Positions 1 to 5,929 of a stretch of DNA of 9,101 nucleotides are shown in pieces. Position numbers and translations under genes: made by a program. The stretch's first letter is position 1, and each line of letters starts with the position of its first letter. The stretch lies in assembly GCA_013415795.1 (NCBI GenBank), contig JAAEEL010000043.1, forward strand, positions 1 through 9,101, given 5' to 3'. Under the pieces are notes generated by a model, which worked only from the letters and a program-made list of their open reading frames with translations, did not search any database and was not told where the DNA came from. This DNA is from Methanocellales archaeon (GTDB taxonomy: Archaea; Halobacteriota; UBA148).

Positions 1-1
1 A

Positions 2-229
2 GCACACTATGCAAGGTCGGAACTCTGCCCAGGCTACATATATCCGCTACTAGAGGCACACCGACTTGCAGTAATGGTTCGAAGGCTTCATAGCATATAT
101 GAAAAGAAAATCATCGAGCTCGCGCCCAAATATGATATATCCCTTGAAGAAATTCTTATGGGAAGGACTAACATCGAAGGGTCAAAGATGAGAAGGTTTC
201 ATGAGTTTCTGGACGGGGTTGGCAGATGA
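2..229 (+). CDS. nurA: NurA-like 5'-3' nuclease, C-terminal end only (partial)
   Basis: The window opens inside a reading frame that runs without a stop for 75 codons and ends at TGA 227-229. The visible residues include GYIYPLLEAHR, which resembles the GYPYPLxEAhR segment near the C-terminus of archaeal NurA proteins, followed by a basic helical tail. NurA is an RNase H-fold nuclease that works with the HerA translocase to resect DNA ends for homologous recombination, together with Mre11-Rad50. The catalytic aspartates would lie upstream and are not visible. The stop codon overlaps the ATG of the following herA by the ATGA junction, which indicates translational coupling and is the strongest support for the call. 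The fragment alone is short, so the name rests partly on its neighbour. Confidence 0.68.
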   Translation, partial: AHYARSELCPGYIYPLLEAHRLAVMVRRLHSIYEKKIIELAPKYDISLEEILMGRTNIEGSKMRRFHEFLDGVGR

Positions 230-1749
230 AAATCGGAGAAGTTGTATCAGCATCCGTTTTAGGGGGCATCGATATAAAACTGGAGCTTGATGAACCTGAA
301 GACCTGAGAGTGGGATACCCCCTAATCGTAGAAGGAAAAAAATATCAATTCTATTGCGTGGTCCAAGATATTCGTAACCCACCATTGGGTATCGTCGAGC
401 AAATCGCAGGTTCTGAACTTGGTGAGTCGGTGGTGCCAATGATTTCGCCAGGAATCCATGAGGGATATGGTGGACAGATATTTTTCTCAAAAGCTTTGTT
501 AAAGCCGATTCAGCTGATAGATTTTGATGGTAAATTACATGAGCCAGAGACGATACCCCCTTACTTCTCTAAAGTTCGAAAGGCTATTTGGGAAGATGTA
601 GAAAAAATATATCAGTCCACAGAGTCGACCATGCCAATCGGATCTTTGCGCGGCATACCAGATTTTAAAATTCCGCTGGACATTTCCAGCTTGACAGAAA
701 AACCTTTTGCCATTTTTGGTCGCACTGGCATGGGAAAAACTATCCTTTGCAAGATCGTGTGCAACTCTATTCTGGCGAAGGATGTATCAAGCATACTTCT
801 TTTTGACATGCACCAAGAATACGGGATGTACTCCAAAAGCGACAACTCTCCTGGTTTAAAATTCTTTTTCCCCCATAAAGTTGAAATATTTTCACTTGAT
901 CCTTCAAATACGGGAGCTAGACCATTTGTGATCAGCCCCAGAGAGATTACCCCTGCCGATGTTATCGTCGCTTTTCAGGATCTTTCCGATCCAATGATAG
1001 ATGCTTTGTATTGCTTAGACAGAGTGAAAGGGGAAAGAGACCTTATAACTGCCATTCAGGAGGCAACACCAGATTCAGACGAAAGGATTCATGCAGGCTC
1101 ACTTCAGGCACTACGGAGAAGGATTGCACGCATGGAAAGATTTGACTTTGTCAAGGATACGTCTCACGACATGTTCAGCCAAATAGCGTCGCTGATTCAA
1201 GCAAAGAAATCAATCGTCCTTGACTTTGGAAAATACGGCAGAGATATGACTGCATATTTATTCATAGCAAACATACTAGCGAGGCGATTGTATGATCTCT
1301 ATAGTGAAAAAGAGGAAATGCCAAGACTTGTATTGTTCATAGAAGAGGCACATAAATTTTTAGATCCTCGCATAACATCCTATACTATCCTCAGCACACT
1401 TGCCAGGGAGACGAGGAAGTTCAACCTGGTTCTTGCATTGATTGACCAGCGTCCATCTCGCATAGATGATGAAGTTAGAAGTCAACTGGCGAATAGGCTA
1501 ATTCTGTCACTCAAGGAGCCGAACGACATCACCTCTGCGCTGGCAGGCATCCCGGACAGGAGTACCTGGGAGGGCGTAGTTGGCGCGATACCCGCAAGAA
1601 CGGTCTTGGCAGTGGGTGATGCCATCAGAGTGCCGACCGTCATAGAGATAATGGAATATAACACGGATTATATGAGGCAGTTTAACGAGACGATGGATAG
1701 CGGCGATATCGGCGAGATATCTAAAGAAGTGGACAGGATATTTGAATGA
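226..1749 (+). CDS. herA: HerA-family DNA translocase/helicase
   Basis: A 507-residue protein of the usual archaeal HerA length. Residues 1-55 look like the HAS-barrel domain that docks NurA. The Walker A motif GRTGMGKT is at 165-172, the HerA-type segment LLFDMHQEYG is at 191-200, and Walker B with its glutamates (LVLFIEEAHKF) is at 368-378. ETRKF at 395-399, close to a candidate arginine finger, leads into the DQRPS sensor segment at 407-411. HerA forms a hexameric ring that pumps double-stranded DNA and feeds the NurA nuclease during end resection. The ATG at 226 lies within the stop of the nurA-like gene (ATGA overlap), which fixes the start. The next gene begins 5-14 nt after the stop. 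Family assignment is secure. A role in a HerA-NurA defence system rather than housekeeping repair cannot be excluded from this window. Confidence 0.93.
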   Translation: MKIGEVVSASVLGGIDIKLELDEPEDLRVGYPLIVEGKKYQFYCVVQDIRNPPLGIVEQIAGSELGESVVPMISPGIHEGYGGQIFFSKALLKPIQLIDFDGKLHEPETIPPYFSKVRKAIWEDVEKIYQSTESTMPIGSLRGIPDFKIPLDISSLTEKPFAIFGRTGMGKTILCKIVCNSILAKDVSSILLFDMHQEYGMYSKSDNSPGLKFFFPHKVEIFSLDPSNTGARPFVISPREITPADVIVAFQDLSDPMIDALYCLDRVKGERDLITAIQEATPDSDERIHAGSLQALRRRIARMERFDFVKDTSHDMFSQIASLIQAKKSIVLDFGKYGRDMTAYLFIANILARRLYDLYSEKEEMPRLVLFIEEAHKFLDPRITSYTILSTLARETRKFNLVLALIDQRPSRIDDEVRSQLANRLILSLKEPNDITSALAGIPDRSTWEGVVGAIPARTVLAVGDAIRVPTVIEIMEYNTDYMRQFNETMDSGDIGEISKEVDRIFE

Positions 1750-1754
1750 AATGA

Positions 1755-2600
1755 GTGGAAATTATGGACCATCCCTGTTTTGATGAAAAAGCACATTTTA
1801 GCGTGGGGAGAATACACCTACAGGTTGCTCCAAAGTGCAACATAAAATGCAGATATTGCGAGGCTGGCATTTGTTCTGATTTAAGAGGCGTGCCGGGTGC
1901 AACCTCGGAAATAATGCCAACATCAGAAGTTGTCTCCACCGTAAAAAATGCCATCAAGGCAGAACCCAGAAACAAGATCGTAGCTGTCGCAGGACCCGGT
2001 GATCCGCTGGCAAATGACCAGACCTTTGAGACGCTTGCCCTAATTAAACATCATTTTCCCCAGTTGAAGACATGCCTATGCACCAACGGTCTTCTTCTCC
2101 CGGAAAAAATACATCAGCTGTCTGGTCTGGATTACATAACGGTGACGTTCAACGCTGTCACCTCTAAAACAGCTAAAAAGATATATAGATATATAACTCT
2201 GGATGGCAAAAAAAGTGCTGACTTGGGCGTACTGCTCAGAAACCAACGATTGGGGGTTCGCCTTGCTAACGAACGGGGCATCACCGTGAAGATAAACACG
2301 GTGTTGATTCCCAGGATCAACGAACATGAGATCGAGAAGATAGCTCGCTGGGCATCTTCCTACGCCTACATCATGAACGTCATGCCTCTCATACCAAGGG
2401 GTGAGTTCAAAGGTAAAAAGAGACCCAGCTGGGCACAGATGGATAGAGCCCGATTAGCTGTAAGCAAGCACATGCGACTTTTCACATGCTGCAAACAATG
2501 CAGAGCTGATGCCATAGGAGTCCCAGGAGAAGTTGAATATCAGAAAGATAAGATATATTCATCAGAAATGGATTTTAGATATCGTCCCATACCTTTATAA
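1755..2600 (+). CDS. nifB: NifB-family radical SAM protein (stand-alone, atypical ExRP motif)
   Basis: NifB fuses two [4Fe-4S] units and inserts a carbide to make NifB-co, the precursor of nitrogenase cofactors. This 281-residue protein has the core-only architecture of archaeal NifB, with no NifX domain. Seen: HPCF with Cys8; HLQVAPKC with His21; the radical SAM triad Cys28, Cys32 and Cys35; Cys40; AGPGDPLAN at 79-87; Cys107 before TNGLLLP; NTVLIPRIN at 181-189; and CKQCRADA with Cys246 and Cys249. These match the positions known to hold the SAM cluster and the K1 and K2 clusters. The usual CxNESRPGV segment instead reads CSDLRGVPGA (40-49), one residue longer and lacking the ExRP glutamate. 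The start is uncertain: GTG 1755, or ATG 1764, which follows a GTGGA-like site and keeps Cys8. The gene is probably cotranscribed with herA. No nifHDK is visible, so a nitrogenase role is unproven. Confidence 0.87.
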   Translation: MEIMDHPCFDEKAHFSVGRIHLQVAPKCNIKCRYCEAGICSDLRGVPGATSEIMPTSEVVSTVKNAIKAEPRNKIVAVAGPGDPLANDQTFETLALIKHHFPQLKTCLCTNGLLLPEKIHQLSGLDYITVTFNAVTSKTAKKIYRYITLDGKKSADLGVLLRNQRLGVRLANERGITVKINTVLIPRINEHEIEKIARWASSYAYIMNVMPLIPRGEFKGKKRPSWAQMDRARLAVSKHMRLFTCCKQCRADAIGVPGEVEYQKDKIYSSEMDFRYRPIPL

Positions 2601-2640
2601 TATCTTTTATAATATACTAAATTAATATTGGATATTATTC
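2593..2640 (+). promoter_or_regulatory. AT-rich promoter region with two TATA-like boxes and a small palindrome
   Basis: TTTATAATAT occurs twice in close succession (2594-2603 and 2606-2615); the first copy overlaps the end of the NifB-like gene. A palindrome TAATAT-tgg-ATATTA lies at 2623-2637, just before a purine-rich site (AGAAAGGG, 2641-2648) ahead of the ATG at 2657. The layout fits an archaeal TATA box with transcription starting about 25 nt downstream, near the palindrome, which could act as an operator. In such AT-rich DNA these matches may arise by chance. Confidence 0.35.
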
Positions 2641-2656
2641 AGAAAGGGTTGTTAAA

Positions 2657-2995
2657 ATGCCAGATAATAACACCCAAATAAGTATTATTACTAGGGCCGA
2701 TGAAATATTTGGCAATTATTTAGACATTCAAGAGGACATTACTATTAATACAAAAGTTAAAGGAAAATTTTTCTTAATCAAATATACTTATGATGAAAAT
2801 CGAGAGGAGGCATTCGTTGATTTTATTATAAATAGTATCCCATATTATGCATTAACTCAGGATGAGATTAACGAGTGCAGAGGAGTTGCCAGAAAAATTA
2901 TAAAAAAAGCATATAGGCGGTTTGTGCAATATACAAAATCTCGCGATAACCGCTCCAGTGAAATATGGCTTGAAATTTGGGCAAAACGCATATAA
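2657..2995 (+). CDS. Hypothetical protein, AT-rich; possible truncated HamA-like protein
   Basis: A 112-residue soluble protein that I do not recognise with certainty. It starts at ATG 2657 behind an AAAGGG ribosome binding site. No signal peptide, membrane helix or cysteine pair is visible apart from the single Cys in NECRG. Residues about 36-75 (FFLIKYTYDEN, then VDFIINSIPYYALTQDEI) resemble the N-terminal part of HamA (DUF1837), the nuclease subunit of Hachiman-type defence. The ending SSEIWLEIW could match the GEiGELLLY stretch where the HamA nuclease domain begins. If so, the catalytic half is absent and no hamB helicase is nearby, which would make this a remnant. By my hand count its GC content is about 32%, against about 50% for the next gene, which suggests transfer from elsewhere. 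The HamA link is memory-based pattern matching and weak. Confidence 0.6.
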   Translation: MPDNNTQISIITRADEIFGNYLDIQEDITINTKVKGKFFLIKYTYDENREEAFVDFIINSIPYYALTQDEINECRGVARKIIKKAYRRFVQYTKSRDNRSSEIWLEIWAKRI

Positions 2996-3002
2996 ATGAC
3001 GC

Positions 3003-3037
3003 GAAAATAATTATAAACAATACAAATCAAAGAGGTG
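3003..3037 (+). promoter_or_regulatory. TATA-like element and strong ribosome binding site
   Basis: GAAAATAATTATAAAC at 3002-3017 is a candidate archaeal BRE/TATA element. AGAGGTGAAA at 3031-3040 is a near-ideal match to the archaeal anti-Shine-Dalgarno sequence and fixes the ATG at 3042 as the start. The ribosome binding site is clear. The promoter placement is a guess based on composition and spacing. Confidence 0.4.
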
Positions 3038-3041
3038 AAAA

Positions 3042-3299
3042 ATGCCGAATGAAAAAGAAGCTGAATACGAAAGCCCTGAGGACACGCCGGGCTTCGCCTG
3101 GAGAGTGTCGCTCACGATAATAGTCTTCTTCGCCCTTACAGCGTTTCTGGTGGTGTGGCTGTTCTTCTATGCAAACGCCTTCACGCTGTACCAGAACCTG
3201 GCAGTGCTGCTGGCAGCTATTCTGATATTTTTAGGCATAATGGGCTCTGCATGGGCGCACTGGGGAATAAAATACGGCAAGAAGTTCGAAAAGTGCTAG
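3042..3299 (+). CDS. Small two-helix membrane protein, function unknown
   Basis: An 85-residue protein with a charged, acidic N-terminus (NEKEAEYESPED), two predicted membrane-spanning helices (about residues 20-45 and 52-74) and a basic C-terminal tail ending KKFEKC. Both ends are probably on the same face; the basic tail suggests the cytoplasmic side. GC content is about 50%, unlike the AT-rich gene before it. The GAGGTGA site 5 nt upstream supports a translated gene. I recognise no family beyond a general likeness to small conserved archaeal membrane proteins. No partner is evident: the upstream gene looks unrelated and the downstream gene is convergent (sufB). The terminal Cys is notable but not diagnostic. 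Confidence 0.75.
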   Translation: MPNEKEAEYESPEDTPGFAWRVSLTIIVFFALTAFLVVWLFFYANAFTLYQNLAVLLAAILIFLGIMGSAWAHWGIKYGKKFEKC

Positions 3300-3426
3300 A
3301 AGAAGTGACGTACTTCATCCTAAGAGGTGTTTTGGCTGCTGGGTTTAGGACGTATTGCCTATTTCCCCTTTGAATAACTTCAGATAAGATCTAAAAGTAC
3401 ATTTACATCATGAAGAGCACCTAGAG

Positions 3427-4692
3427 TTACATAACCTCTTCTGCGGTCATTGAAACTATCTTGCTGATCTCTGCCTGTAGCTCTGGTGGCAAACCAGGAA
3501 TATCTGCATCCAGAAAACCCCTTACTATAAGAGAAGTGGCCTCGCTTTCGCTTAGCCCCCTGGTCATCAGATAGTATAGCTGCTCATCAGCGATTTTTCC
3601 GACAGCTGCCTCATGGGTCATCTCAGTTTCCTTTGACCTGCCTTCCAAGCTTGGATGTGCTCTTGCTATTGCATTATCGCTCAACAAGAGAGCTCTGCAT
3701 TCCAAGTGACCGTGTGTTTTTGGCTTGTTTCCTTTTAATACGCCCCTCATGTCTATGGTCGACTCATCCATAATTACTGCACGGGAGACTATTTCCCCCC
3801 TAGTCCCTTCTGCCGAGAATATTATGCTGCTGCCAACATCTATGTTTGATTTTTTTCTGCTTAAAATCAGATTCCTGAAACTCGCTCTCGCGCCCTCGCC
3901 CTTCAGTATAACCGTAGGATACATCTGGATCGACTTAACCGGATTCAGCAGAACGTAGTTCATGTTCAGCGTCCCGTTTTTCTCGACCGTAGCACCCATC
4001 CTTGGACGAACGTGAAAGTTTTGCCCCCAAGAATGTATCATAGACAATGTTACTTCAGCCCCCTCTTTGACGTGTATCTCTGTCGCAGCAACGTGAGCTG
4101 CAGTCTTACATTCGGGATTTACTGTACAACCTGTTATAATGTGTATCTTAGAACCTGGTTCAGCGATGATGAAATTATGTGGCGACTGGATCCCCTTATC
4201 GGTGCCCAGGTACAAACAGGCTTGAAGAGGATAGCCCACATTGACACCTTCTTTAACCCAAACGAATGCACCCCCCACAGAGTTCGCTGCCACATAGGTG
4301 GCGTATTTATCCAATCCCATGGAAAGATGCCTAAACCAGTAGTTCTCAACCCATGGATAAGTTCGTATGGCATCATCTGTGTTAAGGACGACCAACCCCT
4401 CTGGTAGGTTCTCTTTTAGCCATTCTGTGTACTTCAGATATACCACGTCATTGTCGTGCTGAAAGTAAGTGCCACTTCTATAGACTTCATCGTCTCTGGT
4501 CCCAACTGCCCTTGAAGCATCCCTAACATTCTCGCTGAGTTCGGTAATCTCATCTACTTTTTCATGTGCAGGCACTTGCATATTAAAAATATTCAGATCG
4601 ATGTCAGGACCGTATTTAGCAGGCTTTGCACTTTTAAGTAACTCTTGAGCTCTCTTTCGTTTCTCAATATACCATTTCGGGAGTTCTTTCAT
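3427..4692 (-). CDS. sufB: SufB-type Fe-S cluster scaffold protein (SufBC / minimal SUF system)
   Basis: SufB forms the scaffold on which iron-sulfur clusters are assembled, driven by the SufC ATPase. The protein is 421 residues from ATG 4692. Its C-terminal SufBD core is clear: HLECRALLLSD with Cys332 aligns with the essential scaffold Cys405 of E. coli SufB, and HEAAVGKI with His360-Glu361 aligns with the His-Glu pair that helps bind the cluster. It is followed by DEQLYYLMTRGLSESEA and IVRGF, hallmarks of the family. The middle is a right-handed beta-helix. I chose ATG 4692 because GTGAGG lies about 8 nt before it and it starts 4 nt after the sufC stop. A GTG at 4707 would add five residues and overlap sufC. 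No sufD, sufS or sufE is adjacent, which matches the ancestral archaeal two-gene arrangement (also called SmsCB). Confidence 0.94.
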   Translation of the reverse strand: MKELPKWYIEKRKRAQELLKSAKPAKYGPDIDLNIFNMQVPAHEKVDEITELSENVRDASRAVGTRDDEVYRSGTYFQHDNDVVYLKYTEWLKENLPEGLVVLNTDDAIRTYPWVENYWFRHLSMGLDKYATYVAANSVGGAFVWVKEGVNVGYPLQACLYLGTDKGIQSPHNFIIAEPGSKIHIITGCTVNPECKTAAHVAATEIHVKEGAEVTLSMIHSWGQNFHVRPRMGATVEKNGTLNMNYVLLNPVKSIQMYPTVILKGEGARASFRNLILSRKKSNIDVGSSIIFSAEGTRGEIVSRAVIMDESTIDMRGVLKGNKPKTHGHLECRALLLSDNAIARAHPSLEGRSKETEMTHEAAVGKIADEQLYYLMTRGLSESEATSLIVRGFLDADIPGLPPELQAEISKIVSMTAEEVM

Positions 4693-4696
4693 GAGA

Positions 4697-5491
4697 TCAT
4701 TCCTCACTCCCAGGCATGAGTTTCTTATGTTCTTCTTTCAGCGCAGGCGGACAGACTTCCACGTATGCACAGTAGCCCTGTTCCTCTATCTTTGATAAAA
4801 TATTCTCGGGATGATCGCTGACAACTATCTTTCCGTCGCACATCACATGAGCGAGGTCCGCATCTATGTATTGTAAAATGTGTCTATGATGAGTGATTAG
4901 AAGTAATGAGCCCCCTGTTTCCTTGATGAAACTGTCAACCTGGCCGCCGATCAACTTCAGAGAGTCTATATCAACGCCGCTATCAGGTTCATCCAAGACC
5001 AGAAGTTGCGGATTCATCGCAAAGATCTGCGCTAGCTCCGATCTTTTTCTTTCACCACCTGAGAAGCCAACGTTCAACTCCCTATCCCTGAAATTTTTAG
5101 CCAAACCCACCTTCTTAAGTGCATCGGTGGCAAATGTTTCTTCCTGCCCCTTACTTGGGTCCCAAGGCTCCTTTCCGCCACAAAGACGTATTATATCGCG
5201 CAATTTCACGCCACTTATTGCAGGGGGGAACTGGAATGCAAAACCTATCCCCTTTCTTGCGCGTTTGTCTATGGATAGGTCAACTAGATTTATGCCATTA
5301 AAGAGTATCTCTCCCCTTGAAACCCTATAGAAGGGCATTCCTATTAGTGTCATGACTAAAGTAGTCTTGCCGGATGCATTAGGACCCAAAAGAACATGCA
5401 CCTCACCTTTACCTATCTCTAGATTAACTCCACTCAAGATCTCCTTGCCATTAACCTCTACATGAAGATCTTTTATCTCTAACAAAGACAT
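4697..5491 (-). CDS. sufC: SufC, ABC-type ATPase of Fe-S cluster assembly
   Basis: A 264-residue ABC ATPase that energises the SufB scaffold in the cytoplasm; it is not a transporter. Seen from ATG 5491: Walker A GPNASGKT at 36-43, Q-loop AFQFPP at 85-90, signature FSGGERKR at 143-150, Walker B LLVLDEPDSGVD at 163-174 and switch His201 in ITHH. The LDEPDSGVD form and the length are typical of SufC rather than of transporter subunits. The frame extends upstream to a TTG at 5524, but ATG 5491 has a GTGAG site and fits the family N-terminus (MSLLEIKDLHVEV). The protein has about 20 extra C-terminal residues rich in charge (KEEHKKLMPGSEE). It is the first gene of an operon with sufB, which begins 4 nt downstream. 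Confidence 0.95.
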   Translation of the reverse strand: MSLLEIKDLHVEVNGKEILSGVNLEIGKGEVHVLLGPNASGKTTLVMTLIGMPFYRVSRGEILFNGINLVDLSIDKRARKGIGFAFQFPPAISGVKLRDIIRLCGGKEPWDPSKGQEETFATDALKKVGLAKNFRDRELNVGFSGGERKRSELAQIFAMNPQLLVLDEPDSGVDIDSLKLIGGQVDSFIKETGGSLLLITHHRHILQYIDADLAHVMCDGKIVVSDHPENILSKIEEQGYCAYVEVCPPALKEEHKKLMPGSEE

Positions 5492-5504
5492 ATTCTCACG
5501 AGCC

Positions 5505-5535
5505 ACCGTTAAGGGTTTTAACAAAACTTAAATGT
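5505..5535 (-). promoter_or_regulatory. Candidate promoter of the sufCB operon
   Basis: On the minus strand a TTTAAG element at 5532-5527 lies about 36 nt before the sufC ATG (5491). Transcription would start around 5505 and leave a short leader carrying GTGAG. No Fe-S or iron-responsive operator could be recognised. The call rests only on position and composition. Confidence 0.3.
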
Positions 5536-5766
5536 TGTCGTAGCAAATTAGCATCTAATTGAAATTGACAAAAAAAATGGAAAGCAAGAGATAAGGGGCC
5601 TGATAAGAAATAAAATGACATTCAGATATATACAGGTAGCAAACAATATCCAAAAGATTGGCGGAAATCACAATTTCACGGAAAGAGAGAATACGATAGA
5701 TCTCCCAAGGGTCTCAACAGATATAGTGTTAATGGAATTGAAAAAATAATAATGGAATGAGATCGG

Positions 5767-5785
5767 TTGTTCTTATGAAGAACAA
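5767..5785. repeat. Perfect 8-bp inverted repeat with 3-nt spacer
   Basis: TTGTTCTT-atg-AAGAACAA is an exact palindrome lying about 145 nt upstream of the nre start and about 275 nt from the sufC start. No T-rich tract follows on either strand, so it is not a typical terminator. It could be an operator for a dimeric regulator or a small RNA hairpin. Function is unknown. Confidence 0.55.
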
Positions 5786-5854
5786 GATTCTGGGTCAAAC
5801 GAATTGACGACTAGAGGAAGGTAGATATTATCCGCATATTACGCCTAGAAAAAA

Positions 5855-5875
5855 TAGCAGAATATAATAAAAGTC
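5855..5875 (+). promoter_or_regulatory. Candidate TATA box of nre
   Basis: AGCAGAATATAATAAAAG around 5856-5873 resembles an archaeal BRE/TATA element. Transcription would begin near 5895 and give a leader of about 35 nt before ATG 5930. The ribosome binding site is weak (GGTATGGTAAT). Low certainty because the whole region is AT-rich. Confidence 0.3.
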
Positions 5876-5929
5876 AGAAAGATAGTTATTTGCAGCCGCA
5901 TTTCATGTGAATTGTTGGTATGGTAATAT

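Larger units (their letters stand above)
5525..5929. other. Long AT-rich intergenic region between divergent sufC and nre
   Basis: About 400 bases without a convincing gene. It holds the candidate promoters of both flanking genes, the inverted repeat at 5767-5785, and a 44-codon ORF (ATG 5615 to TAA 5749, beginning MTFRYIQVANNIQKIGG) that lacks a well-placed ribosome binding site. Further on, short open stretches in different frames, such as EEGRYYPHITPRKN near 5814-5855, look like fragments of a decayed gene but match nothing I recognise. No tRNA or snoRNA fold was seen. Confidence 0.5.

Noticed and set aside
182..490. A 102-codon minus-strand frame opposite the start of herA
   Set aside because: It overlaps the HAS-barrel coding region of herA and the nurA end. 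Its composition looks like a shadow frame.
3302..3316. Small hairpin GAAGT-gacgt-ACTTC after the membrane protein gene as a terminator
   Set aside because: The stem is only five pairs plus a wobble, and no T-rich tract follows, so termination cannot be supported.
3155..3373. A 72-codon + strand frame overlapping the small membrane protein
   Set aside because: It has no ribosome binding site, while the 3042 frame has a near-perfect one and codes for two clean hydrophobic helices.
4012..4407. A 131-codon + strand frame opposite sufB
   Set aside because: It lies wholly within the conserved sufB coding sequence, with no ribosome binding site and no family features.
4893..5330. A 145-codon + strand frame opposite sufC
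   Set aside because: It is antisense to an ABC ATPase with every motif intact, and its translation shows no recognisable domain.
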